A DNA stretch of 18,099 nt from Palsa-661 sp035535015 (lineage in GTDB: Bacteria > Actinomycetota > Acidimicrobiia > Acidimicrobiales > UBA8190): contig DATLQU010000052.1 in assembly GCA_035535015.1 (NCBI GenBank), positions 1 to 18,099 of the forward strand. Direction: 5' to 3'. A model generated the notes under the pieces. It saw only the letters and a program-made list of their open reading frames with translations, was not told where the DNA came from and did not search any database. The translations under genes were made by a program, and so were the position numbers. Shown here one piece after another: positions 6,058 through 13,863 of the stretch (positions are counted from its first letter, which is position 1; every line of letters begins with the position of its first letter).

Positions 6058-7590
6058 ATGACGGGAGACGGGTTGGAACCAGGCGACGTGGTGCAGACGG
6101 TCGATCGGGCCGACACGCCCGATGACCACGGCGGCGGCCCGACGACACCCGGCGCTCCCCGGCACGCCCCTCGCCGCCGCCCGCTTCCCGGTGCCTTGCC
6201 GGTGGGGGTCATCGGTCTCGTGGCCGGCTGTCTGATCGCCTGGCGCTCGGCGTTGCACAACGGGGTCTTCGACGACACCTACTGGCACTGGGCAACCGGC
6301 AATTGGATGCTCGATCACCACCGGGTCCTGAACCACGACATCTACTCGTACACGGTGAGCGGCCACTCCTGGATCACCCCGGAGTGGGGATACGGCGTGC
6401 TCCTGGCCGAGTCGGTGCGGCTGATCGGCCCTGTGACCTTCTGGCTGCTCTCCGCCGGGCTCGCCTCGCTGACCGTCATCGCCGTGGCCGTCCGTTGCCG
6501 GCTGCTCGGCGCCGGCTGGACCTGGACGGGCCTGCTCTGCGTGGAGACGGGGGTGGCCCTCACCCTCTCCCTCGACGACCGTCCCCAGATGGTCAGCTAC
6601 TTCTTCCTGGCCCTGCTCCTGCTGCTTCTGTCCCTGGCCCGACGGCGACCCGGCTGGCTCTACGCCGTCCCGCTCCTCTTCGTCCTCTGGGCCAACATGC
6701 ACGGGAGCTTCCTGCTCGGCCTCGGTGTCCTTTTCCTCGAGGTCATCGCCTCCGTGGTGCACCGGCGCCTGGGCCGGGTGGTGGTGGCCGATCCGCTGTC
6801 GCCACGATCGGCCGTCGTCATCCTGGGTCTTTCCGCCCTGGCCACCCTGGTCAATCCCTTCGGTCCAAAGGTGTATTCGAGCGCCTTCGGGATCACCTTC
6901 AACTCGACCATCCGGACACTCATCCAGGAATGGCAGTCGCCCAACTTCCACGACTTCGCCATTCTCGCCGTCGTCGTTCTGCCCGTCGCCATCACCGTCG
7001 CCTATCTGGCCTTCTCCCGGGAGGATGTCCCCGCCCTGGAGCTGGTGTTGGCCGGCTTCCTTCTCGTCTCGACGCTCAATGCCGTGCGCTTCCTGCCCTA
7101 CTTCGCCATCGCCTGGTGTGCCCTGGCCGCCCGCTGTTCCCCTCTTCGGCGCGAGGCGGTACGGCCCAACGTCCTCGTCTGGCCCCTCCTGGCCGTTCTG
7201 GGCCTCTCCCTTCTCCAGGGCCCCTGGTGGCCGGCCGGGACACCGGCGGCCAGCGTCCCCGTGCGAGCGGTCACGTTCCTCGAGCATCAGCACGGCCGCG
7301 TTTTCTCGACCTACCTGTGGAACGACTACCTGGACTACGTCGGGATCAAGGTCTTCGTCGACGGGCGGACCGAGCTCTACACGTCGACGCCGATTCTCGA
7401 GCGGTACCTCGACGTCAACGACCTCACGGCCAAGCCCGATCCGATCCTGCGGCACTACCAGGTGGACTACGTCCTGTGGCCCACCAAATCAGCCTTGTCG
7501 CTGTATCTGTCCGAAGATCGCAACTGGCGGGTGGTGTGGCGGTCGTCGCAGGCCGTGGTCCTGCACTACATCGGACCCCGGACGCGCTGA
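6058..7590 (+). CDS. Polytopic membrane protein, GT-C glycosyltransferase-like
   Basis: This 510-residue protein has a Pro/Arg/Asp-rich cytoplasmic N-terminus (about 45 residues), a first membrane segment (LPVGVIGLVAGCLIAW), and an extracytoplasmic loop with DDTYWHWATGNWML, NHDIYSYTVSG and PEWGYG. About nine more hydrophobic segments follow, then a soluble C-terminal part with YLWNDYLDYVG, FVDGRTELY and VDYVLWP. An acidic first loop followed by many helices and a soluble tail is the architecture of lipid-linked sugar transferases (GT-C fold). The precise family and sugar are unknown. The ATG at 6058 was chosen because GGAG (6051-6054) precedes it and the membrane domain follows; the frame is open back to 5839 but not family-like. 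It converges with the pilin gene. Confidence 0.75.
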   Translation: MTGDGLEPGDVVQTVDRADTPDDHGGGPTTPGAPRHAPRRRPLPGALPVGVIGLVAGCLIAWRSALHNGVFDDTYWHWATGNWMLDHHRVLNHDIYSYTVSGHSWITPEWGYGVLLAESVRLIGPVTFWLLSAGLASLTVIAVAVRCRLLGAGWTWTGLLCVETGVALTLSLDDRPQMVSYFFLALLLLLLSLARRRPGWLYAVPLLFVLWANMHGSFLLGLGVLFLEVIASVVHRRLGRVVVADPLSPRSAVVILGLSALATLVNPFGPKVYSSAFGITFNSTIRTLIQEWQSPNFHDFAILAVVVLPVAITVAYLAFSREDVPALELVLAGFLLVSTLNAVRFLPYFAIAWCALAARCSPLRREAVRPNVLVWPLLAVLGLSLLQGPWWPAGTPAASVPVRAVTFLEHQHGRVFSTYLWNDYLDYVGIKVFVDGRTELYTSTPILERYLDVNDLTAKPDPILRHYQVDYVLWPTKSALSLYLSEDRNWRVVWRSSQAVVLHYIGPRTR

Positions 7591-7621
7591 CGGCTCAACC
7601 CGGTTACCCGGGTCGAGCCGT
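7590..7621. terminator. Strong hairpin between the membrane protein gene and flp
   Basis: ACGGCTC (7590-7596) pairs with GAGCCGT (7615-7621), and ACCCGG (7598-7603) pairs with CCGGGT (7608-7613), with one A/C mismatch and a TTAC loop. This 13-bp stem starts on the last base of the membrane-protein stop codon and lies 90 bp past the pilin stop on the other strand. It is a good candidate for a two-way terminator, though it lacks a T-tract. Confidence 0.65.
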
Positions 7622-7710
7622 TGCGGTCAGACTGACAGCCACCACCGAGGAGATCCGATCTAGGTCCGTGGCGGACGGCGATCGCCTGGAGCGGGCCGGA
7701 GTTGGGGGCC

Positions 7711-7914
7711 TTACGGCTTGTTGACGCTGTTGGCCACGTTGTTGAGCGTGTTGTTGACGGACGCACCCAGGAAATGCAGAGCCACCAGAGCCACAACGGC
7801 GATGAGGGCGAGAAGCAGCGCGTACTCGACCAGACTGGCGCCGAACTGATCCCTGCGGTTCCACACATTGCGGATCGGGCCGACCATCCGCGTCACGAGC
7901 GAGACGATATTCAC
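7711..7914 (-). CDS. flp: Flp-type pilin (Tad major pilin)
   Basis: This 67-residue prepilin is cleaved after Gly25: the motif G-ASLVEY gives Ala+1, Glu+5 and Tyr+6, the hallmark of Flp pilins, followed by a hydrophobic helix (ALLLALIAVVALVALHFL) and a short polar tail ending in NNVANSVNKP. The mature subunit (42 residues) polymerises into the pilus filament after processing by a TadV-type peptidase, not found in this window. The GTG start at 7914 has the strong AAGGGGGG ribosome site 4 bases upstream. The gene lies 118 bp after the response regulator on the same strand; that gap could hold its own promoter, though I see no clear -35/-10 pair. Confidence 0.93.
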   Translation of the reverse strand: MNIVSLVTRMVGPIRNVWNRRDQFGASLVEYALLLALIAVVALVALHFLGASVNNTLNNVANSVNKP

Positions 7915-8032
7915 GTTTCCCCCCTTGGTTCACCTTGAACGCTTCCTCCACTATCCGCGAATTCGGTGGTGCGATCCATAGGCCACGAGGCCCAATCTTG
8001 GTCCTGGGCAGCGAAAACGTGGGCCGCCCGAC

Positions 8033-8692
8033 CTAGTCAAGTTGGATGAGTCCCATCCGGACGGCCTTCAGCACGGCCTGGGCCCGGTCGTGGGAGTCGA
8101 GCTTCTGGTAGATCGACGACAGATGGTTCTTCACCGTCTTGGCACTGATGTAGAGCCGTCGGCCCACCTCGGGGATCGACGCTCCGGTGGCCACCAGTCG
8201 CAGCACCTCCTCCTCGCGCTTGCTGATGAGGGGACGGGTCCCCGACGAGACGGGTCTCGTCATCGGGGCGCCCACGGCGCCGTCGAGGGTCACCGGCGTG
8301 GCCGACGCCGACAACACCAATTCGCCCCGGGCCACCTGGGTCACCTCACCCAGGGCGCTCACGATCTCGGCCGTCGTGCAGTCCTTCACGAGATATCCCA
8401 CGGCACCGGCGGCCAGGGCCGAGGACACCGCCGTCTCGTCGGACAGCATGGACAGGACGACGACCTTGGTACCGGGTACGAGGCCGTGGATCCGCTTGGT
8501 GGCGGCCACCCCGGAGAGAACCGGCAGCGACAGGTCCATGAGGACGATGTCGGGCTGCAGACGTTCGGCCATGTCCACCGCCTCCTGGCCGTCGGCCGCC
8601 TCTCCCACGACGTCGTAACCGGCGTGCTCGAGGGCCCAGTGCAGGCCTTCGCGGACCATGGCATGGTCGTCGGCAATCAGGACTCTCGTCAT
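8033..8692 (-). CDS. NarL/LuxR-family response regulator
   Basis: This 219-residue protein has an N-terminal receiver (1-120) with the acidic pair Asp8/Asp9, the phosphoacceptor Asp53 (VLMDLSLP), a switch Ser in VVLSML and Lys in LVKD. Its C-terminal LuxR-type helix-turn-helix (about 155-215) contains LISKREEEVLRLVA and ISAKTVKNHLSSIYQKL. Phosphorylation by the partner kinase should promote dimerisation and promoter binding. The ATG at 8692 shares a base with the kinase stop codon (TGATG), so the two are translationally coupled; the frame runs open further upstream inside the kinase gene but the receiver starts here. Position between the Tad machinery and the pilin suggests pilus genes as targets, which is inference. 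Confidence 0.93.
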   Translation of the reverse strand: MTRVLIADDHAMVREGLHWALEHAGYDVVGEAADGQEAVDMAERLQPDIVLMDLSLPVLSGVAATKRIHGLVPGTKVVVLSMLSDETAVSSALAAGAVGYLVKDCTTAEIVSALGEVTQVARGELVLSASATPVTLDGAVGAPMTRPVSSGTRPLISKREEEVLRLVATGASIPEVGRRLYISAKTVKNHLSSIYQKLDSHDRAQAVLKAVRMGLIQLD

Positions 8693-10386
8693 CAGGCCAC
8701 CTTCATTCTCATCCGGACGACCGTGCCCCGATCGGGGCCGGACGTGATGTCCAGTTGTGCACCCACGGAATCGGCTCGTTCCCGCATACCGAGCAGGCCG
8801 TAGCTCGACGCTCCGGCCGCCTTGCCGGCCGACATGCCGACGCCGTTGTCGGACACCTCGAGCAGCGCACCCTCGGTGTTGCACAACCACAGAACCGAGA
8901 CGTTCGAGGCGTGGGCGTGGCGCTCGGCGTTCATGACCGCCTCCTGGGCCACCCGCCAGAACTCGCGTTCGACCGTCAAGGGCAGACGCGATTCGGCATC
9001 GGCCGTGAGGGTGACGTCCAGGCGGTTGCGACGCTTCACCCGTTCCAGGAAGGAACGCAGGACGTCGTCGACACCGAGGCTCTCCGACACGTCGCTGCGC
9101 AGGTCGACCAGGGCGTCTCGCAGCTCTTCGACCAGGTTGCGGACGTCACCGCGCAGGGCGACCAGGTCCTTCTGCACGGCCCGGCCGTGATTGAGCTCCA
9201 CCAGCCGGTCGATCTCGAAGCCGAGGTAGACGACCGACTGGCCGATGTGATCGTGCAATTCGCGGGCCAGCCGGGAGCGCTCCTGCTCGACCCCGAGGCC
9301 ATGAATGCGCTCGAGCCAGCGGGCGTTGTCGAGCGCCAGGGCGGCCGCTCGTGCCAGGTCACCGATGCGACGGACATCGGCCGGGCCGACATGACGTTCG
9401 TCACCCCACTCCACGGCCAGGATGCCGACGAGCTCGTCACGGGCCCGCAGCGGGCAGTAGAGACCCCAGCGGGACCGGAAGCTCAGTCCGTGCTCGAGGG
9501 CCTCGACGGCGATCGGGTCCTGCCCCCGGGCCGCCATGGCCAACGCCGCGGGAAGCTCGAGAGACACGTCGGCCCCGGTGAGCCGGACCCCTTTGCCCGC
9601 CGCCAGGTGCCAGTACTCGGTGGCGGGGTCGCGCAGGATTACGGCGGCGACGTCCGGGATGAACATCTCCTCCAGCCGCTCGAGGGCCCATCGACCGGCG
9701 CCGTCGAGATCCAGAGGCGTCGTTTCCTGCGCCGTGGCCCGGTGCAGATCGAGCAGCAGGTCGTTGACTTCGGAGAGGTGGTCGGCCTGGGCGGCCAGGC
9801 CCTGGCCCGTCGGCCGGGCGTCCTCGATCACCGTGCGGCTGAACCCGCCCACCACGCCGACGAGGACGAGCTCGATGGCGAACTGGACGCTCGAGGCGGC
9901 CAGGCCGCGGTCGGCGTCGATGACCATGCTGGGTACGGCCACGGCCAGGCCGGCCACGACCGACAGCGGGGCCACCGCACCCAGGCCGCCGGCGAACCCG
10001 ACGATGGCGGTGGCGACCACCAGACAGACGAGATAGGGCGACAGGCTGAATCCCGTCACTTCGACGACGACCAGGGCCACGACGATCTCGAGGAACAACC
10101 CCACACTGACCCGCCAGCCCCTCCGGTCGTACCGGATCGGCCACAAGGTCCGCCACAGCGTGTAGAGGGCCAGCACGATCCCGGCCACGATGTCATGACG
10201 GTTCGTCTTTTCGATCACACCCAGCGCCACGGCCAGAGACAGCGTTCCCCATCGCAGGGCGATGAGCAGCGGGACGAACCGGGCCACCAGCTCGGGGGTG
10301 GCGGGCCGGGTGGGTCGCCATTCGGGCCACGCTCCACGGGCGCGCAGGAGCCACGCTCCACCCGGGACGGACTCGAACCGCTGCAC
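8692..10386 (-). CDS. Membrane-bound GAF-containing sensor histidine kinase (NarL-type partner)
   Basis: This 564-residue kinase has about six hydrophobic segments between residues 32 and 182 with no sizeable external loop, a linker helix (195-220), a GAF domain (about 222-355), then HisKA_3 with ERSRLARELHDH (His378 phosphorylated). The HATPase_c domain has the N box (QEAVMNAERH, 481-490), G1 box (DNGVGM, 513-518) and G2 box (GLLGMRERA, 530-538). It should phosphorylate the regulator encoded immediately downstream. The signal is unknown: the membrane part or the GAF domain could sense it. The GTG at 10386 is preceded by AAGGAG with 4-base spacing. It begins 213 bp after tadC, enough for a separate promoter. 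Confidence 0.94.
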   Translation of the reverse strand: MQRFESVPGGAWLLRARGAWPEWRPTRPATPELVARFVPLLIALRWGTLSLAVALGVIEKTNRHDIVAGIVLALYTLWRTLWPIRYDRRGWRVSVGLFLEIVVALVVVEVTGFSLSPYLVCLVVATAIVGFAGGLGAVAPLSVVAGLAVAVPSMVIDADRGLAASSVQFAIELVLVGVVGGFSRTVIEDARPTGQGLAAQADHLSEVNDLLLDLHRATAQETTPLDLDGAGRWALERLEEMFIPDVAAVILRDPATEYWHLAAGKGVRLTGADVSLELPAALAMAARGQDPIAVEALEHGLSFRSRWGLYCPLRARDELVGILAVEWGDERHVGPADVRRIGDLARAAALALDNARWLERIHGLGVEQERSRLARELHDHIGQSVVYLGFEIDRLVELNHGRAVQKDLVALRGDVRNLVEELRDALVDLRSDVSESLGVDDVLRSFLERVKRRNRLDVTLTADAESRLPLTVEREFWRVAQEAVMNAERHAHASNVSVLWLCNTEGALLEVSDNGVGMSAGKAAGASSYGLLGMRERADSVGAQLDITSGPDRGTVVRMRMKVA

Positions 10387-10407
10387 GGCGCTCCTTCTGG
10401 CCTCGTC

Positions 10408-10428
10408 CGACGGGCTCCGGGCCCGTCG
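10408..10428. repeat. 8-bp inverted repeat in the kinase leader
   Basis: CGACGGGC (10408-10415) and GCCCGTCG (10421-10428) form a perfect stem with a TCCGG loop. It lies 22 bp upstream of the kinase GTG, so it could act in its 5' leader or as a distal terminator of the tad operon. There is no T-tract. I see no gene in the 213-bp gap. Confidence 0.5.
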
Positions 10429-10570
10429 TGCTCACCTCGATGCCAGAGGAATCGTCATGTGAACGGCGGCTCTTGAGCGCAGGCACGCTCCGCCATCGTC
10501 GAGGGGGCCCCGATAAAGCCCTCTGCCTGCAGGTATCCACCCACCGAGCGGGCCGGCCGGGGCACCGGCG

Positions 10571-10595
10571 GGAACGTTCCGCCGCCTCAGGCGGC
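10571..10595 (-). terminator. Hairpins just after tadC
   Basis: GCCGCC-TCA-GGCGGC (10581-10595) forms a tight stem-loop four bases after the tadC stop codon. It abuts the perfect palindrome GGAACGTTCC (10571-10580), and GCCGCC could instead pair with GGCGG on the far side of that palindrome, giving an alternative longer stem. Position supports partial or full termination of the machinery operon before the kinase gene. No T-tract follows. Confidence 0.4.
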
Positions 10596-10599
10596 TCGG

Positions 10600-11523
10600 T
10601 CAGCGTCCGCTGAAGGCGTGGAAGATGTTCAGGAAAGCCGGCCCGGCGGTGATGACGAAGAGGGCGGGCATGATGCAGAACACCATCGGGAAGAGCATCT
10701 TGACCGGGGCCTTCTGCGCCTCCTCCTGGGCCAGCTGGTGACGCTTCACCCGCATCTCGGCCGACTGGCTGCGCAGGATCGACCCGATGGACACGCCGAA
10801 GGTGTCCGCCTGCTTGAGCGCCAGCACGAAGGACCGGACCTCGGGCACGCCCGTCCGGGTGTCGAGTCCACCCAGGGCGTCGGACCGACTCGATCCGGCC
10901 CGCATCTCTCCCAACATGCGGGCGAACTCCTCGGACAGCGGTCCCGGCACCATGGTGACGGCCCGGGCCAGGGCCTGTTCGAATCCGAGACCGGCCTCGA
11001 CGCTGATCGTCAGCAGGTCGAGAACGTCGGGCAGCTTCTTGCGGATGGCGAGTTGCCGGTCCTCGACCACGCGGTTGAGCCAGGCGTCGGGTCCGATGAC
11101 ACCGGCCAGGGCGATCAGGCCGAACACCGCCTCCAATTCGAGTCCGCTCAACGAGGTGTACTGCCAGGTCACGTACCAGAGGATGGGGATGAACACCACC
11201 GACAAAACGTGGAGAACGAGGAAACGGTCGGCCTCCTCGATCTGGCCCCGGCCGGCGAGAACCAGCTTGTGCTGGACCTTGTCGACATACGACTGCGGGA
11301 GAGCGGCCCGGGCCAGATTGGCGATGAAGACGGCGGTGGGATCGAACACCCGCGTGGCGAAGGGCACCTGGAGGTCGGTGTGGCGCTTGTCGGCCGGGGA
11401 CTCGTAGTCGGCCAGCCGGGCCCGCGCGGCGCGGACGCTGATACGTTCGTCGGCCTTCAGGACCGCGGCGTAGGCCATGAGGGTGATGGTGACGAAGATG
11501 AAGACGACGGCGGCAGGCAGCAT
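10600..11523 (-). CDS. tadC: Tad pilus inner-membrane platform protein TadC
   Basis: This 307-residue protein has an N-terminal membrane segment (AVVFIFVTITLMAYAAVL), a central pair of hydrophobic segments, and a type II secretion system F domain (about 165-290) with RKKLPDVLDLLTISVEAGLGFEQALAR. A C-terminal membrane segment (MVFCIMPALFVITAG) follows. TadC and TadB together form the membrane platform on which CpaF/TadA pushes pilin subunits into the filament. The ATG at 11523 lies one base after the tadB stop codon, so translation is coupled. Length is typical. Confidence 0.92.
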   Translation of the reverse strand: MLPAAVVFIFVTITLMAYAAVLKADERISVRAARARLADYESPADKRHTDLQVPFATRVFDPTAVFIANLARAALPQSYVDKVQHKLVLAGRGQIEEADRFLVLHVLSVVFIPILWYVTWQYTSLSGLELEAVFGLIALAGVIGPDAWLNRVVEDRQLAIRKKLPDVLDLLTISVEAGLGFEQALARAVTMVPGPLSEEFARMLGEMRAGSSRSDALGGLDTRTGVPEVRSFVLALKQADTFGVSIGSILRSQSAEMRVKRHQLAQEEAQKAPVKMLFPMVFCIMPALFVITAGPAFLNIFHAFSGR

Positions 11524-11524
11524 C

Positions 11525-12505
11525 TCAGATCTCGATCTTGACGATCCGACGGAGCCAGACCATGCCGGCCAGGGCCAACCCGAGGCAGGTGTAGAACATC
11601 AACTTGCCGGTGCCGGTGTGGAACAGCGGCGACAGGTAGCCGGGATTGACCGAGTAGACGAAGAGCCCGATGGCGACGGGCAGCAGCGAGATGACGATGG
11701 CGCCGATCCGGCCCTCGGCCGTCAACGTGTGGGCCTCCTGACGCAGCCGGGACCGCGAATTCATGGTGTCGGCCACGATGTCGAGGAGTTCGGCCAGGTT
11801 GCCACCGACCTCCCGCTGGATCCCGATGGCGGAGACCACCCACTCGAAATCCTCGCTGCGGACGCGGACGGCCACCTCGTCGAGGGCGCGGGACAGGGGA
11901 CGACCCAGCCGGGCTTCGGCCACGACGTGACGCATCTCCTTGCCCGTCGGGTCCGGGAGCTGGACGGCCACCGTGTCGAGGCCCTGCAGGATGGAGAACC
12001 CCGAACGCAGGGTGGTCCCGAGCAGCTGCAGCATGTCGGGAAGCTGGGCCACGAAGGCCCGGGTACGCCGGAGGGCCAGGGCGCTGAGGACCACCCAGGG
12101 GACGACGGCGATGGCGGCCAGGACGAAGATCCCCCAGAAGAGATTGCCCAGCAGCAGCCCGAGCGCACCCCCGAGGACGGTGGCCACCAGGTACAAGAAG
12201 AGGGCCTCGGCCGGTCGGACGGGGATATCGGCCTGATCGATCTTGGCCTCCACGATGGCCATCAGGCCGCGGCGGGTGGCGATCTCGGCCACGGCATCGA
12301 TGGCCCGCCGGAGAATGGGCGACCGCACGAACTCCTGGGCGCCGTAGACGTCCGGTTCGAGCTCCGACGTCGGGGTATGGCCCACCGTGTAGGGGGCGAG
12401 CGTCTTCTCGAGTGCCGGTCGGCGACTGAACGTGACCACGCCCAGCAGACCCCAGGCCAGGAGCCCGGCGGCGGGGAGGACGAGGAGCGAGACGAGGAGG
12501 ATCAC
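11525..12505 (-). CDS. tadB: Tad pilus inner-membrane platform protein TadB
   Basis: This 326-residue protein has an N-terminal membrane helix (ILLVSLLVLPAAGLLAWGLL), a cytoplasmic region, two central helices (LFLYLVATVLGGALGLLLG and IFVLAAIAVVPWVVLSAL), and a T2SF domain with QLPDMLQLLGTTLRSGFSILQGL and EWVVSAIGIQREVGGNLAELL. A C-terminal pair of membrane segments follows. It partners TadC in the platform. The GTG start at 12505 overlaps the cpaF stop by 4 bp (GTGA), a tight translational coupling that supports equal production of the ATPase and its platform. Confidence 0.93.
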   Translation of the reverse strand: MILLVSLLVLPAAGLLAWGLLGVVTFSRRPALEKTLAPYTVGHTPTSELEPDVYGAQEFVRSPILRRAIDAVAEIATRRGLMAIVEAKIDQADIPVRPAEALFLYLVATVLGGALGLLLGNLFWGIFVLAAIAVVPWVVLSALALRRTRAFVAQLPDMLQLLGTTLRSGFSILQGLDTVAVQLPDPTGKEMRHVVAEARLGRPLSRALDEVAVRVRSEDFEWVVSAIGIQREVGGNLAELLDIVADTMNSRSRLRQEAHTLTAEGRIGAIVISLLPVAIGLFVYSVNPGYLSPLFHTGTGKLMFYTCLGLALAGMVWLRRIVKIEI

Positions 12506-13854
12506 CGACGACCGACCGCCCGTGCGAACGACTCGGCCTCGAAGAGCTCGGGGTCCAGAGGTTGTCCGGCGTCATGGAGCTTGTCGGCGAACTGCGGCCT
12601 GATGCCCAGGGACTTGAGCGAACCGCGGTATCCGCCTTCGGCGTCCATGCCCATGGAGAAGTCGAACATGAAGAGGTCCTGCATGATGATCACGTCGCCC
12701 TCCATGTGCTGGACCTCGGCCACCTGGGTGACCCGCCGGGTTCCGTCACGCAGCCGCGACAGGTGGACGACGAGGTCGACGGCGGACGACATCTGCTCCC
12801 GGATGACCCGGATGGGCAGGTCGAAGCCCGCCATCAGGGTCATGGTCTCGATACGCGACAGGGTGTCGCGCGGTCCGTTGGAGTGGATCGTGGTCAGTGA
12901 ACCTTCGTGACCGGTGTTCATGGCCTGGAGCATGTCGAGGGCTTCGCCACCACGGCACTCCCCCACGATGATCCGGTCGGGACGCATACGCAGGGCGTTG
13001 CGGACGAGGTCCCGGATGGTCACTTCACCTTTACCCTCGATGTTGGCCGGGCGCGATTCCATGGAGACCACGTGTTCCTGGCGGAGCTGGAGCTCCTTCG
13101 AGTCCTCGATGGTGACCACCCGCTCGTCGTTGGGCACGAGCGACGACAGGACGTTCAGCATGGTCGTCTTGCCGGAGTCGGTCCCGCCCGAGACGACGAC
13201 ATTCAGCCGGCCCACCACGCAGGCCTCGATGAACCGGGCGAAGGTCGAGGTGAAGGTGCCGTTGGCCACCAGGTCCTCGACCAGAAGGGGTTCTTTGGCG
13301 AACTTCCGGACCGTGAGGAACGGGCCGCCGATGGCCAGGGGGTGGATCACGGCGTTGATCCGTGAGCCGTCGGGAAGGCGGGCGTCGACCATGGGCGACG
13401 ATTCGTCCACCCGCCGGCTCACCTCGCCGACGATCTTGTCGATCACCCGGCGCAGGTGGGTCTCGTCGATGAAGGTGGTGGGCGTCCGCTCGATCTTCCC
13501 GCCCCGCTCCACGTAGACCTTGTCCGGTCCGTTGACCATGACTTCGGAGACGTTGGCGTCTTCCAGATACCGCTGGATGGGCCCGTAGCCGAGGATGTCG
13601 TTGGCGATGTCCTCTCCCAGCCGGGCCTTGTCGGCCAGGGACAGAGGCGTCGACTCCTCCGACAGAGCGGCCTGGAGCTGGGCGTTCACCCGGGGCCGGA
13701 GGTCCTTGGCCGTCAGCCGGCCCTGGGACAGCTCAGGCCCGAGCTCCTCGATGAGTCGCTGGTGCACCCGGATGTGGACCTCTTCGAGGGCGCGGGCCCG
13801 CGCTTCTTCGGAGTTCAGGACTCCGGCCACTCGCAGATGATCGGAAAGCGACAT
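12502..13854 (-). CDS. cpaF: Tad pilus assembly ATPase CpaF/TadA
   Basis: This 450-residue hexameric secretion ATPase powers pilus extension. The N-terminal domain includes GYGPIQRYLEDANVSEVMVNGP (89-110), typical of CpaF. The motor has a Walker A loop at 223-230 (GGTDSGKT), an Asp box (DERVVTIED, 243-251), a Walker B (IIVGE, 295-299) and a His box (GHEGSLTTIHSN, 315-326). In most relatives the P-loop reads GGTGSGKT; here residue 226 is Asp (codon 13177-13179, GAC for GGC). The catalytic Lys229, Thr230 and Glu299 are intact, so activity is likely but may be altered. The ATG at 13854 is preceded by TAGGGGTG, whose first bases are the cpaE stop. Confidence 0.95.
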   Translation of the reverse strand: MSLSDHLRVAGVLNSEEARARALEEVHIRVHQRLIEELGPELSQGRLTAKDLRPRVNAQLQAALSEESTPLSLADKARLGEDIANDILGYGPIQRYLEDANVSEVMVNGPDKVYVERGGKIERTPTTFIDETHLRRVIDKIVGEVSRRVDESSPMVDARLPDGSRINAVIHPLAIGGPFLTVRKFAKEPLLVEDLVANGTFTSTFARFIEACVVGRLNVVVSGGTDSGKTTMLNVLSSLVPNDERVVTIEDSKELQLRQEHVVSMESRPANIEGKGEVTIRDLVRNALRMRPDRIIVGECRGGEALDMLQAMNTGHEGSLTTIHSNGPRDTLSRIETMTLMAGFDLPIRVIREQMSSAVDLVVHLSRLRDGTRRVTQVAEVQHMEGDVIIMQDLFMFDFSMGMDAEGGYRGSLKSLGIRPQFADKLHDAGQPLDPELFEAESFARAVGRR

Positions 13855-13863
13855 CGTGCACCC

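Noticed and set aside
6043..7455. Minus-strand open frame of 470 codons opposite the membrane protein
   Set aside because: Its product is Glu/Gly/Asp-rich shadow sequence; the plus-strand frame shows coherent membrane segments, an ATG with a ribosome site and a terminator after its stop.
6303..7724. Plus-strand overlapping frame of 473 codons
   Set aside because: Arg/Pro-rich out-of-frame reading of the membrane protein gene with no domain resemblance, running through the hairpin and into the pilin region.
8755..10476. Long plus-strand open frame of 573 codons opposite the kinase gene
   Set aside because: It is the mirror of a GC-rich gene: the minus strand carries all histidine-kinase boxes, while this frame gives low-complexity Gly/Asp/Arg/His sequence with no motif.
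11477..12910. Plus-strand open frame opposite tadB and part of cpaF
   Set aside because: Shadow frame with low-complexity product crossing a real gene overlap on the opposite strand.
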